Positions 1 to 5,879 are shown, counted from the first letter of the stretch. The stretch is DNA of 5,921 nt from Actinomycetes bacterium (GCA_021844725.1 JAKBSX010000214.1:1-5921); one strand, 5' to 3'. Made by a program: numbers and translations. Notes: generated by a model not told the origin, from the letters alone.

Positions 1-372
1 TGATTCAATATCATTGGCATTGAGATCCGGCATCTTGGTTCGTGCGATTTCAGTTACTTGTGCATCGGTAACTGTTCCTGCAGTTACTTTTGCATTCGTA
101 GATGAACCCTTTTCGATCCCTGCAGCCTGCCTTAGCAGGACTGGGGTCGGAGGGGTTTTCAACACAAAGCTGAACGATCGATCGTCAAAGATGGTGACTT
201 CGACAGGGATTACCGTTCCTCTCTGTGCCTCAGTAGCAGCATTATACTGCTTACAGAATTCCATTGTCTGGATTCCATGAGGTCCCAAAGCTGTACCCAC
301 CGGAGGAGCCGGAGTGGCACCCCCTGCGGGTAGCTGAATTTTTACTACTGCTGTTACTCGGCGCTTTGCCAT
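1..372 (-). CDS. rplK: 50S ribosomal protein L11, 5' part (cut by window edge)
   Basis: L11 binds the GTPase-associated region of 23S rRNA and helps recruit translation factors. The 124 codons seen begin [18 protein letters not shown]. The N-terminal domain has the family block [13 protein letters not shown] at about residues 22-34, then [11 protein letters not shown]. The C-terminal rRNA-binding domain starts near residue 72, with [19 protein letters not shown] and later [18 protein letters not shown]11 is usually about 141-145 residues, so only the last 15-20 are missing beyond position 1; the reading frame is open and intact. The ATG at 372 lies 30 bp after nusG, with a GGAAGCGAG purine stretch upstream as a modest ribosome-binding site. 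It is probably cotranscribed with secE-nusG, and rplA is expected next outside the window. Confidence 0.97.
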   Translation of the reverse strand, partial: MAKRRVTAVVKIQLPAGGATPAPPVGTALGPHGIQTMEFCKQYNAATEAQRGTVIPVEVTIFDDRSFSFVLKTPPTPVLLRQAAGIEKGSSTNAKVTAGTVTDAQVTEIARTKMPDLNANDIES

Positions 373-402
373 TTTGCTAGACTCGCTTCCGTTTATCTTA
401 AA

Positions 403-1086
403 TTAGAGCTTCGAGACCTGGGAAAACTCCAGTTCCACTGGGGTCTCTCGTCCAAATATATTTACCAGTACTTTCAACTTGAGGTGGTCTTCGTTGATCT
501 CAGCAATCTGCCCCGAAAAGTCCGCAAAGGGACCCTCTTTGACCCTGACCGTTTCACCAACCTCAAACTCGAGCATTGGCTTGGCTTTTTTAACTTCCTT
601 GCCACTTTCGAGTGGTACGGAAAGAATGCCTTCGATTTCTTTCCTTGACAAGGGAGTCGGCTTGGTGCCAAGTCCAACGAAACCTGTTACTCCGGGAGTA
701 TTTCTAATCACGGACCAGGATTCGTCACTCATATAACATCTAACCAGAAGGTACCCAGGGAAAACCTTTTTCTGAACTGTAACTTTTTTCCCGTTTTTCA
801 CTTCCATAACGTCTTCGACCGGGATTACCACCTCAAATATCTCGTCCTCAATATTCATGGACGAAATACGACTTTCAAGATTTGTCTTTACTTTATTCTC
901 ATAACCCGCGTAGGAATGGACTACATACCATTCACCAGGACGGTCATAAGGACTCTGGACTACCGGCTCATCGCTTTCGCTTAAAATCTCATCCAAAGCT
1001 TCGGCGAGATCCTCAGATTCACTCACAAAGCCCTCTTTGCTCTGGGCGCTTTCATTATCAACTTCTTCAGGTTCGTATTCAGGCAT
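403..1086 (-). CDS. nusG: Transcription elongation/termination factor NusG
   Basis: NusG binds RNA polymerase and modulates pausing, Rho termination and coupling to ribosomes. The 227-residue protein has a highly acidic N-terminal extension (about residues 1-48) not found in E. coli NusG but common in actinobacteria. The NGN domain covers about 51-155, starting [13 protein letters not shown] and including the core [19 protein letters not shown] and [11 protein letters not shown]. The KOW domain covers about 175-227, with [17 protein letters not shown] and the conserved [15 protein letters not shown]. The ATG follows the secE TAG stop directly (TAG then ATG, no gap), and I see no good Shine-Dalgarno sequence, so translation is probably coupled to secE. 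rplK follows after 30 bp. Assignment is secure; the function of the acidic tail is unknown from sequence. Confidence 0.98.
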   Translation of the reverse strand: MPEYEPEEVDNESAQSKEGFVSESEDLAEALDEILSESDEPVVQSPYDRPGEWYVVHSYAGYENKVKTNLESRISSMNIEDEIFEVVIPVEDVMEVKNGKKVTVQKKVFPGYLLVRCYMSDESWSVIRNTPGVTGFVGLGTKPTPLSRKEIEGILSVPLESGKEVKKAKPMLEFEVGETVRVKEGPFADFSGQIAEINEDHLKLKVLVNIFGRETPVELEFSQVSKL

Positions 1087-1383
1087 CTACTTATAAAGGA
1101 ACAGTACGGCCTTGGAAAAGGCAAAATTAAGGACAAAAATCACGACAATCAAGAGTACCAGAGTAACAAAAACTACAGTCGAGTAATTCACCACCTGAGC
1201 TCTTTTAGGCCATATCACCTTTTTAAGCTCAGACTTCACTTCACTCAAATAACCCCGAAAGGTCAATCTCTTATCAGCCTTACTGTTTCGTGAGGCTACT
1301 TGTTGACGCGCCGCTGCTGCAGCCGACACCGACTCCGATGCGCCTTGCTGGCGCTCCATCATTCTCTTGGTCTGACGATTCAC
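1087..1383 (-). CDS. secE: Preprotein translocase subunit SecE
   Basis: SecE is the small membrane subunit that clamps SecY in the SecYEG protein-conducting channel. The 98 residues have a polar N-terminal tail (about 1-40) with a run of five alanines. The SecE signature lies at about 43-70 (RGYLSEVKSELKKVIWPKRAQVVNYS), and a single transmembrane helix follows at about 68-90. One helix is the usual form outside the three-helix enterobacterial SecE. The start is GTG, not ATG; a strong GAGGG ribosome-binding site sits 6 nt upstream of it, which favours it over the internal ATG codons 8 and 9. It begins 28 bp after trpT and ends directly against the nusG ATG. The trpT-secE-nusG-rplK order is a classic actinobacterial arrangement. 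Confidence 0.97.
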   Translation of the reverse strand: MNRQTKRMMERQQGASESVSAAAAARQQVASRNSKADKRLTFRGYLSEVKSELKKVIWPKRAQVVNYSTVVFVTLVLLIVVIFVLNFAFSKAVLFLYK

Positions 1384-1411
1384 GAATTTCCCTCGCAGAT
1401 ATACAACTGAG

Positions 1412-1484
1412 CAGGGCAGGAGGGACTCGAACCCCCAACCCCCGGTTTTGGAGACCGGTGCTCTACCAATTGAGCTACTACCCT
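1412..1484 (-). tRNA. trpT: tRNA-Trp (anticodon CCA)
   Basis: A full 73-nt cloverleaf reads on the minus strand. The acceptor stem AGGGTAG pairs with CTGCCCT (one G-T pair) and the discriminator is G. The D arm reads GCTCAATTGGTAGAGC. The anticodon stem CCGGT/ACCGG closes the loop CTCCAAA, with anticodon CCA at 1449-1451. The T arm contains GGTTCGAGTCC. No 3' CCA is encoded, so it must be added after transcription. It lies directly upstream of secE, as in mycobacteria, so processing of the primary transcript would separate the tRNA from the secE mRNA. Confidence 0.97.
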
Positions 1485-1500
1485 AAAGCGAACTTCGAGC

Positions 1501-1530
1501 ATAGTAGGTAATAGCACGATTTAAGTTCAA
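1501..1530 (-). promoter_or_regulatory. Candidate promoter for trpT-secE-nusG
   Basis: On the minus strand TTGAAC (1525-1530) and TACTAT (1501-1506) are separated by 18 nt. Each matches four of six bases of the housekeeping -35 and -10 consensus. Transcription would start about 9-10 nt before the tRNA-Trp 5' end, a sensible distance for a tRNA leader. It lies in the 74-bp gap after the sigma gene stop, so it could uncouple trpT-secE-nusG-rplK from upstream transcription. This is a motif match only. Confidence 0.4.
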
Positions 1531-1558
1531 AGCACATGGGTTATGCCTATTACTCATT

Positions 1559-2158
1559 TCAAACAGCCTTTGGAAGTTCGGCATCGGGCCCGCTGCCATC
1601 ATAGTGACTCTTGCCAAGCTTACCCAATTCTTCCTTTAGCTTTAAACGACCCCTATGCAATCTGACCTTGGTGGCAGCCTCAGATATGCCAAGCCTATCA
1701 GCGATCTCCTTATGGGCAAATCCATAAACATCACGCAATAAAACTACTACTTGGAGCCGGTTTGGAAGCTTCAGCAATGCAGTCCTGATGGTTTCCCGCT
1801 CCTCCGCCTGACTTGCAATTTCTTCTATATCCGCTTCCCTGGAGGTGTCGGCAACGTTATCCGCTCTTTCGAGCTGATCGTGACTCCTTGCCTTTCCAGA
1901 GGCCAGCAGCGTGCTGGCACAATTGGAGGTAATCCTATAAAGCCATGTCGGAAACGAAGAGTCTGCCTTGAACTTTTTCAGGGACCGAAATGCTCTTAAA
2001 TAAGTCTCCTGAAGTACGTCAAACGCATCATCGACATTTCCGGTCAATTTGAGCGCCAGATGATAGGTGGATTTATAGGTGCTCTTCACGAGTTCATCGA
2101 AGGCAGTAACATCCCCTTCTTTCGCCCGCTCCACTAGCTTTGATAGATCCCAACCCAT
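1559..2158 (-). CDS. ECF-type RNA polymerase sigma factor
   Basis: This 199-residue protein has the two-domain layout of extracytoplasmic-function sigma factors. Region 2 (about residues 18-85) includes the core-binding and -10-recognition segment with DDAFDVLQETYLRAFRSL and FPTWLYRITSNC. A linker rich in acidic residues (about 90-122) leads to region 4 (about 124-178), with LPNRLQVVVLLRDVYGFAHKEIADRLGISEAATKVRLHRGR, the helix-turn-helix that reads the -35 element. It would redirect RNA polymerase to a regulon that cannot be read from this window. The ATG at 2158 is the only start before an in-frame stop at 2198-2200; GGAAGG lies about 15 nt upstream, rather far. No anti-sigma or zinc-finger gene adjoins: rpmG is upstream and trpT downstream. 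The tail after residue 180 is short, with no recognisable sensory domain. The ECF subgroup cannot be assigned by eye. Confidence 0.93.
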   Translation of the reverse strand: MGWDLSKLVERAKEGDVTAFDELVKSTYKSTYHLALKLTGNVDDAFDVLQETYLRAFRSLKKFKADSSFPTWLYRITSNCASTLLASGKARSHDQLERADNVADTSREADIEEIASQAEERETIRTALLKLPNRLQVVVLLRDVYGFAHKEIADRLGISEAATKVRLHRGRLKLKEELGKLGKSHYDGSGPDAELPKAV

Positions 2159-2163
2159 AATTT

Positions 2164-2198
2164 GTCTGCAATACCTTCCACGGTCAGATGCAGACCGT
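2164..2198 (-). promoter_or_regulatory. Overlapping alternative hairpins in the sigma-gene leader
   Basis: Two perfect inverted repeats overlap in the leader. Stem A pairs 2193-2198 with 2180-2185 (6 bp, ACGGTC/GACCGT, 7-nt loop). Stem B pairs 2189-2195 with 2164-2170 (7 bp, GTCTGCA/TGCAGAC, 18-nt loop). They share bases 2193-2195 and cannot form together. Stem B places GGAAGG (2174-2179), the only purine-rich ribosome-binding-site candidate, in its loop; stem A leaves it single-stranded. The sequences are seen directly; a role as a translational switch or as a DNA operator is inference. Confidence 0.4.
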
Positions 2199-2206
2199 TA
2201 TCAACG

Positions 2207-2212
2207 ATTATA
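2207..2212 (-). promoter_or_regulatory. Perfect TATAAT -10 hexamer upstream of the sigma gene
   Basis: The minus strand reads TATAAT, a perfect housekeeping -10, about 49 nt before the sigma start codon and just after the rpmG stop. No convincing TTGACA-like element occurs 16-18 nt upstream; TTCACA (2237-2242) is too far, with a 24-nt gap. A GAAAC at 2230-2234 could be a -35 of another sigma class. Transcription would start near 2200, right at the first leader hairpin. Suggestive only. Confidence 0.35.
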
Positions 2213-2222
2213 AACCGCTTAC

Positions 2223-2387
2223 CTAACGCGTTTCTTTGTGAAGAGTGTGAGAACGATCCCATTTGCAGTATTTTTGCATCTCTATCCGCTCACGGTCATT
2301 CTGCCGGTTCTTTGTTGTAATGTAATTTCTTCGCTTACACTGCTCGCAAGCGAGAGTTACTTTTACACGTTTTTCGTTCTTTGCCAT
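2223..2387 (-). CDS. rpmG: 50S ribosomal protein L33 (zinc-ribbon type, three cysteines)
   Basis: This 54-residue basic protein sits on the large subunit near the E site. It starts [24 protein letters not shown] and ends [15 protein letters not shown], which matches L33 along its whole length, including the RNY-T-KNR core and the HTxHxETR end. The zinc-binding form of L33 has two CxxC pairs. Here the first pair is intact (C14, C17), but the second reads C41-K-W-D44, so the last ligand is aspartate. A good ribosome-binding site, AAGGA, lies 6 nt before the ATG at 2387. A 6-bp, 3-nt-loop hairpin (2400-2414) sits 1-2 nt upstream of it. The gene follows metT by about 117 bp, as in mycobacteria. 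Confidence 0.96.
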   Translation of the reverse strand: MAKNEKRVKVTLACEQCKRRNYITTKNRQNDRERIEMQKYCKWDRSHTLHKETR

Positions 2388-2399
2388 TTCAATTCCTTC

Positions 2400-2414
2400 T
2401 GAAGCGCTGCTTCA
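2400..2414 (-). promoter_or_regulatory. Small hairpin next to the rpmG ribosome-binding site
   Basis: TGAAGC and GCTTCA form a perfect 6-bp stem with a 3-nt loop, ending 1-2 nt before the AAGGA ribosome-binding site of rpmG. It has no T-tract, so it is not a terminator. It could mark a tRNA-processing boundary, protect the 5' end of rpmG mRNA, or affect translation. Function is inferred. Confidence 0.3.
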
Positions 2415-2504
2415 AACCTCAGCTTAGAGATAGACAACCAGCCTAGTTTCCCTAATCGAGATCCATACCTAAGTAAATTCAATCCATGCACAAATAAATA
2501 TATG

Positions 2505-2578
2505 TAGCGGCGGTCGGGCTCGAACCGACGACCTCACGATTATGAGCCGTGCGCTCTAACCAGCTGAGCTACGCCGCC
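2505..2578 (-). tRNA. metT: tRNA-Met, elongator (anticodon CAT)
   Basis: A 74-nt cloverleaf on the minus strand. The acceptor stem GGCGGCG pairs with CGCCGCT (terminal G-T pair), discriminator A. The D arm reads GCTCAGCTGGTTAGAGC. The anticodon stem CACGG/TCGTG closes the loop CTCATAA, with CAT at 2542-2544. The T arm contains GGTTCGAGCCC. It lacks the C1/A72 mismatch and the GGG/CCC anticodon stem of initiator tRNA, so it is an elongator. A lysidine-modified tRNA-Ile is formally possible, but the thrT-metT-rpmG context favours Met. No CCA is encoded. Confidence 0.94.
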
Positions 2579-2582
2579 ATCG

Positions 2583-2655
2583 AGCCCCCTGTCGGAATCG
2601 AACCGACGACCCCAGCCTTACCATGGCTGTGCTCTGCCGTCTGAGCTAAGGGGGC
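2583..2655 (-). tRNA. thrT: tRNA-Thr (anticodon GGT)
   Basis: A 73-nt cloverleaf on the minus strand. The acceptor stem GCCCCCT pairs perfectly with AGGGGGC, discriminator T. The D arm reads GCTCAGACGGCAGAGC. The anticodon stem CAGCC/GGCTG closes the loop ATGGTAA, with GGT at 2620-2622, reading ACC and ACT codons. The T arm contains GGTTCGATTCC. No CCA is encoded. Only 4 nt separate it from metT, so the two tRNAs come from one transcript. It is the first gene of the minus-strand cluster. Confidence 0.97.
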
Positions 2656-2673
2656 AAAATTACTAGCGTAAAG

Positions 2674-2679
2674 ATTCTA
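2674..2679 (-). promoter_or_regulatory. Candidate -10 element for the thrT-metT-rpmG transcript
   Basis: The minus strand reads TAGAAT (five of six bases of TATAAT), 18 nt before the tRNA-Thr 5' end, in an AT-rich 133-bp region divergent from the acetyltransferase gene. No good -35 hexamer is found at 16-18 nt spacing; TGCTTA is the best placed and is weak. Some promoter is needed here because thrT is the first gene of the cluster. Confidence 0.4.
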
Positions 2680-2788
2680 GGTGAAAATTTTGAACTTAAG
2701 CATTAACAACAAGGTTTTTCAAATTAATTAATAATTCATCTGCTTCAAATCAATGCCCCAAAACCCCACCTAGCCTATGCTTTAGTGA

Positions 2789-3274
2789 GTGGAGATCCGA
2801 AAAGCCGAACTTGACGACGCTGAAATAATTCGCGCAATCTACAACAATGAGGTACTCAATTCGTTAGTAACTCTCGATCTGACACCACGATCAGAAGCGG
2901 AACAGAGGCACTGGATAGCTGAACACTCCGGGATCTACCCAGCAATTGTCGCCGAAATTAACGGAAACGTTTGCGGATTCGCAAGCCTTTCTCCCTACCG
3001 ACCCCGCCCTGGATACTCCACAACTGTCGAAGACTCAATTTACGTGGACGCCAATTATCGAAAACAGGGGGTTGGAAAGGCTCTTTTGGTCTCGATATTG
3101 TCCCTTGCTTCCCAACATGGATTCCATTCCTGCATGGCCAGAGTAATGGCGAGCCACCAGGCCTCGTTAGCACTTCATCAATCGTGTGGATTCGAGCTTG
3201 TGGGAATCGAAAAAGAAGTGGGGCGAAAATTTGGGAAATGGCTAGACATGGCGTTGCTGCAGAAGATGCTCTAA
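2789..3274 (+). CDS. GNAT N-acetyltransferase, phosphinothricin acetyltransferase-like
   Basis: This 161-residue single-domain enzyme would transfer an acetyl group from acetyl-CoA to an amine. The family (Pat/Bar/MddA type) acts on phosphinothricin, methionine sulfoximine or similar amino acids; the true substrate here is unknown. The opening EIRKAELDDAEIIRAIYNNEVLNS is typical. The block RPRPGYSTTVEDSIYVD (71-87) carries E82, which by my alignment corresponds to the catalytic glutamate of Bar. The acetyl-CoA loop is RKQGVG (91-96). The end is ALHQSCGFELVGIEKEVGRKFGKWLDMALLQ. It begins with GTG three bases after an in-frame TGA, so no earlier start is possible. I see no Shine-Dalgarno sequence, and TATGCT lies 8 nt before the start, so the mRNA may be leaderless. 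It is the only plus-strand gene and converges on the glycosylase gene. Confidence 0.92.
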   Translation: MEIRKAELDDAEIIRAIYNNEVLNSLVTLDLTPRSEAEQRHWIAEHSGIYPAIVAEINGNVCGFASLSPYRPRPGYSTTVEDSIYVDANYRKQGVGKALLVSILSLASQHGFHSCMARVMASHQASLALHQSCGFELVGIEKEVGRKFGKWLDMALLQKML

Positions 3275-3349
3275 GGTCCTTAATCAGTTTCAGTGGCGCG
3301 TTAGAAATGGGAACTGACGGAATCTAGGCACAACCAGCTATTACCTGTC

Positions 3350-4045
3350 TTAGAAAAGATGGTCGGGCAATTCTTCTGCTAAGGACTTCCACATGTACCA
3401 GGCCACCAGGGATCTAAATGGCTTAAATCTATCGCCATGATCGATCATCTGTTTTGGAGTCGGAAGCTTTTCGAGCCGGAAGCTGTGACGGAAACCTTTT
3501 CGTACCCCCAGATCCCCTACCGGCCAGATATCGAGCCGCCCAAGTGAGAACATCAGAAACATCTGTGAGGACCACGGTCCAAATCCTCGATATCTACCCA
3601 AATTAAGAGTTACCTCTTCGTCAGACATTGCCACGAATGAAGTCAATCTAAGTGACCCGGATTCCACTGCACTCGAGAGCTCAGTTATCGCCCTGATCTT
3701 AGCTTGAGAAAGACCAGCTGATCTGAGAAGGATTGGATCAGCTTTGAGAATCGCATCCGGGGAAAGGATCCCGCCTGCCACATGTCTGAGCCTACTGGAG
3801 ATAGCCTCAGCTGCCTTTCCGGCAAGCTGCTGATGAATTACAATGTCGACTAAATCTCCATAAAAACGCTGCTCCAGAGACAACCCTGGAAGACCGGGGT
3901 CGTAGCCAAAGTCAGATAGAGAAGCTCGTGACAGCGTCGGAGTGCCATACTTCGAAGCCAAATAGGCAATTACCTGGTCGCTTTGGCACAACCAGAGAAG
4001 TCCTTCATCAACGCTAAGTTTAAGACTGTGATCTTCCAACTCCAC
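3350..4045 (-). CDS. AlkA-type DNA-3-methyladenine glycosylase (HhH-GPD family)
   Basis: This 231-residue protein would cut alkylated bases (such as 3-methyladenine) from DNA, starting base-excision repair. It lacks the AlkA N-terminal TATA-like domain, as many short bacterial homologues do. Visible family features are GDLVDIVIHQQLAGKAAEAI (63-82), RSAGLSQAKIRAI (108-120), the helix-hairpin-helix NLGRYRGFGPWSSQMFL (148-164), and the catalytic segment LDIWPVGDLGVRKGF (171-185), where D178 should be the nucleophile-activating aspartate. The C-terminal FRSLVAWYMWKSL is also typical. The absence of a C-terminal four-cysteine cluster argues against EndoIII/MutY. The start is taken as GTG at 4045; a TTG two codons later has better spacing (8 nt) from GAGG and is an alternative. 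The gene lies 17 bp after the mannosyltransferase gene and is probably cotranscribed with it. Confidence 0.92.
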   Translation of the reverse strand: MELEDHSLKLSVDEGLLWLCQSDQVIAYLASKYGTPTLSRASLSDFGYDPGLPGLSLEQRFYGDLVDIVIHQQLAGKAAEAISSRLRHVAGGILSPDAILKADPILLRSAGLSQAKIRAITELSSAVESGSLRLTSFVAMSDEEVTLNLGRYRGFGPWSSQMFLMFSLGRLDIWPVGDLGVRKGFRHSFRLEKLPTPKQMIDHGDRFKPFRSLVAWYMWKSLAEELPDHLF

Positions 4046-4062
4046 TGCCTCGCACGAACTAC

Positions 4063-5646
4063 TTATATCGCCGTAGTGGCCGAGCTGACCCGCTCAAAGA
4101 TAGACAGAACCCGTTCTTTTGGTACCAAGTTAAATTTAACCGCCAAATAAAGCGCAGCTCCAACTATCAATGCTATATATCCCATCCAAGCGATTATTGG
4201 AGGTCCACCAGGAAGTCCAAGTATCATGGCGGCAAAAGACACATATACAATTCCCCAAATTATCCTCGGGCTTGGAACTGCTGCCAGAATTATGAGCCCC
4301 CAGGCGATGTACCAAGGCTGGATGACCGGAGCAAATAAGGTGACAACCAAAAAACTGTAGGCAATCGCTTTCAGAGCACCAAAATGCTTATATCGAAATA
4401 GAAAATACAGACATCCGATACCTGAAATAGCAAAACCCAGAACACGTGTAATCGAGAGCAGCAGGGACATATGTATAGGAAAACCCAACAAACCTGTAAT
4501 GCTATTAATCCCTGATGCCAAAGCAGTAGTGGGCACAGCCGGGGATCTGACCTGCCCAGGTGTGGAAAGAGCTAGAATCCAACCCCAGCCTAATCCCGTA
4601 ATCTTTGCAACCAGCTCCATCACAATTGCAGATATTACAAACCCGCTGACAACTGGTCTAATCCTGTCCTTGAAACTCTTCTGATCTCCAAGCCATGTCC
4701 AACCAATATAGAGAACACCAATTTCAGCAGGAACCTTTACCAGTGCAGCCAAAGTGACAAGAACGATTCCCAATATCGGTCGCGATAGCTTGGCATAATA
4801 AAGCCCCGCCAAGAGTAGTGCTAACATCAATACATCGTTATGGCCGGCTGAAATCAAATGATAAATCGTAACCGGGCTCAGTACCGCCAGAGTGAATGCT
4901 ACGCCTTTGTCAAAGCCAAATAACCCTGCCAATCGGGGAATGTAAATTGCTATTACTATTCCACTTACCAATGCCAACACTCGGAGGCCAATCATGGTCG
5001 CAAATGCGTGGTGCAAAGTAAGCGTGGTTATCAACCAAGAAATCCCCAGGAAAAACGGCCCGTAGGGAGTCTTAGCATTTCCCCAAAATGGGTCAACTGT
5101 CGTCAGGTAAGGCGTTCCTCCCAAGACGTTTGGCCCATAGTTGTAGGGAGAGATATGGTGCGAAACCATCTCCCCTAAAGCGGCATAGGAATATATGTCC
5201 TTTGAAAACAGGGGTCCAGCGATAGCCAGTGGCACTACCCATGCTGCGGCAATATACCAAAATGCTCGGACTGGAATGCCTGGATTCTTTCTAACTTTCT
5301 GAAGCAGGGCCAGCCATGCAATACACCCCAATACAAGTCCCACCACGACTGCCACTTCCGCCAATAACCGGAAATGGTTTGAAGGCACACTTTGTGGAGA
5401 AGCTATGCCCAGCCACCACGAACCAACAACCTTGGAAGTAAAAGGCGATCTTTGCTGCAAACTTCCGAGAGCAACCATCAAAGAAGACAAAAATCCCACC
5501 CACAGGTAGCCTTTAAAGTGGGCATAAACATTCGATACAGTTGGCCTCGATCGCAAAGATTCAAGGCTTTCCTCAGATTCAGCCGTCCCTCTGATAATTG
5601 TTAGTGCATTCAAATCTTCAGTCCTGTGCCGGTATTGTCCAAACAA
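4063..5646 (-). CDS. MptB-like polyprenol-phosphate-mannose-dependent mannosyltransferase (GT-C fold)
   Basis: This 527-residue integral membrane protein resembles actinobacterial MptB/MptA and GT87 enzymes, which use polyprenyl-phosphomannose outside the membrane to extend alpha-1,6-mannan on lipoglycans. A cytoplasmic tail (about 1-45) precedes roughly 13 hydrophobic segments. The first external loop has GPLFSKDIYSYAALG (144-158), whose D150 is the likely catalytic acidic residue of GT-C enzymes. Further family motifs are TPYGPFFLGISW (193-204), ISAGHNDVLMLALLLAGLYYA (265-285), VKVPAE (303-308) and FAPVIQPWYIAWGLI (438-452). The start is TTG; it is the only start codon after an in-frame stop at 5674-5676, with GGGTGG about 6 nt upstream. 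A later TTG at codon 12 is possible. The acceptor glycolipid cannot be told from sequence, and mannosyl specificity is inferred by family. Confidence 0.88.
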   Translation of the reverse strand: MFGQYRHRTEDLNALTIIRGTAESEESLESLRSRPTVSNVYAHFKGYLWVGFLSSLMVALGSLQQRSPFTSKVVGSWWLGIASPQSVPSNHFRLLAEVAVVVGLVLGCIAWLALLQKVRKNPGIPVRAFWYIAAAWVVPLAIAGPLFSKDIYSYAALGEMVSHHISPYNYGPNVLGGTPYLTTVDPFWGNAKTPYGPFFLGISWLITTLTLHHAFATMIGLRVLALVSGIVIAIYIPRLAGLFGFDKGVAFTLAVLSPVTIYHLISAGHNDVLMLALLLAGLYYAKLSRPILGIVLVTLAALVKVPAEIGVLYIGWTWLGDQKSFKDRIRPVVSGFVISAIVMELVAKITGLGWGWILALSTPGQVRSPAVPTTALASGINSITGLLGFPIHMSLLLSITRVLGFAISGIGCLYFLFRYKHFGALKAIAYSFLVVTLFAPVIQPWYIAWGLIILAAVPSPRIIWGIVYVSFAAMILGLPGGPPIIAWMGYIALIVGAALYLAVKFNLVPKERVLSIFERVSSATTAI

Positions 5647-5672
5647 TCGATACCACCCAAAAAAGCGGGATG

Positions 5673-5678
5673 ATTATC
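5673..5678 (-). promoter_or_regulatory. Candidate -10 element for the mannosyltransferase gene
   Basis: The minus strand reads GATAAT, preceded by T, 26 nt before the TTG start codon. It differs from TATAAT only at the first base. The best placed -35 candidate (TTCTTA, 18-nt spacing) is poor. The leader would be short and include a run of six T just before GGGTGG. Motif match only. Confidence 0.3.
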
Positions 5679-5791
5679 AAGGCTATAGCGGCAAACTAAG
5701 AAAAAGCAGAGAAAATTGCCCAATTAACCTGTGGAAATTCTGAGACTTTTAAAAGGCCAGGCCAGCTATACACAGACCTGCCGAAGTCACC

Positions 5792-5818
5792 ATTGCAGGA
5801 CCTGAATCGACCTGCAAT
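5792..5818. repeat. Inverted repeat, 8-bp stem
   Basis: ATTGCAGG (5792-5799) and CCTGCAAT (5811-5818) are perfect complements around an 11-nt loop. A second copy of GACCTGC at 5775-5781 could compete for pairing with GCAGG. No T-tract follows on either strand, so this is not a canonical terminator. It could be an operator or structured RNA; function unknown. Confidence 0.5.
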
Positions 5819-5842
5819 CGCGCTGCTTCAGACAATTTGCGC

Positions 5843-5879
5843 CGCACCCTCTTCGAATATTGGCTCTTCAGAGGGTGCG
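5843..5879. terminator. Inverted repeat, 10-bp GC-rich stem; possible terminator
   Basis: CGCACCCTCT (5843-5852) and AGAGGGTGCG (5870-5879) are perfect complements around a 17-nt loop. The plus strand continues ACTTTCGTCTTAG, which is T-rich but interrupted; the minus strand continues without a T-tract. It may end a transcript entering from the right, or be part of a structured leader. Stem is certain; terminator role is a guess. Confidence 0.35.

Noticed and set aside
14..280. Open frame of 88 codons on the plus strand opposite rplK
   Set aside because: It lies wholly within the conserved L11 coding sequence on the other strand and has no recognisable protein features.
1290..1511. Plus-strand open frame crossing secE, trpT and their gap
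   Set aside because: It reads antisense through a tRNA gene and conserved secE, so it is a chance frame.
3284..3317. Stem-loop between the convergent acetyltransferase and glycosylase genes (8 bp with one G-T pair, 18-nt loop), as a shared terminator
   Set aside because: The stem is imperfect, the loop is long and no T-tract follows on either strand, so it is not distinguishable from chance.
2958..3327. Open frames of 66-118 codons in other frames over the acetyltransferase gene
   Set aside because: They are shadows of a well-conserved GNAT reading frame, with no domain features of their own.
5735..5774. DnaA-box-like sites: CTATACACA at 5766-5774 (8 of 9 to TTATNCACA) and TGTGGAAAT near 5731-5740 (7 of 9, reverse)
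   Set aside because: Two near-matches of this quality are expected often by chance; there is no dnaA, dnaN or cluster of boxes to support an origin.
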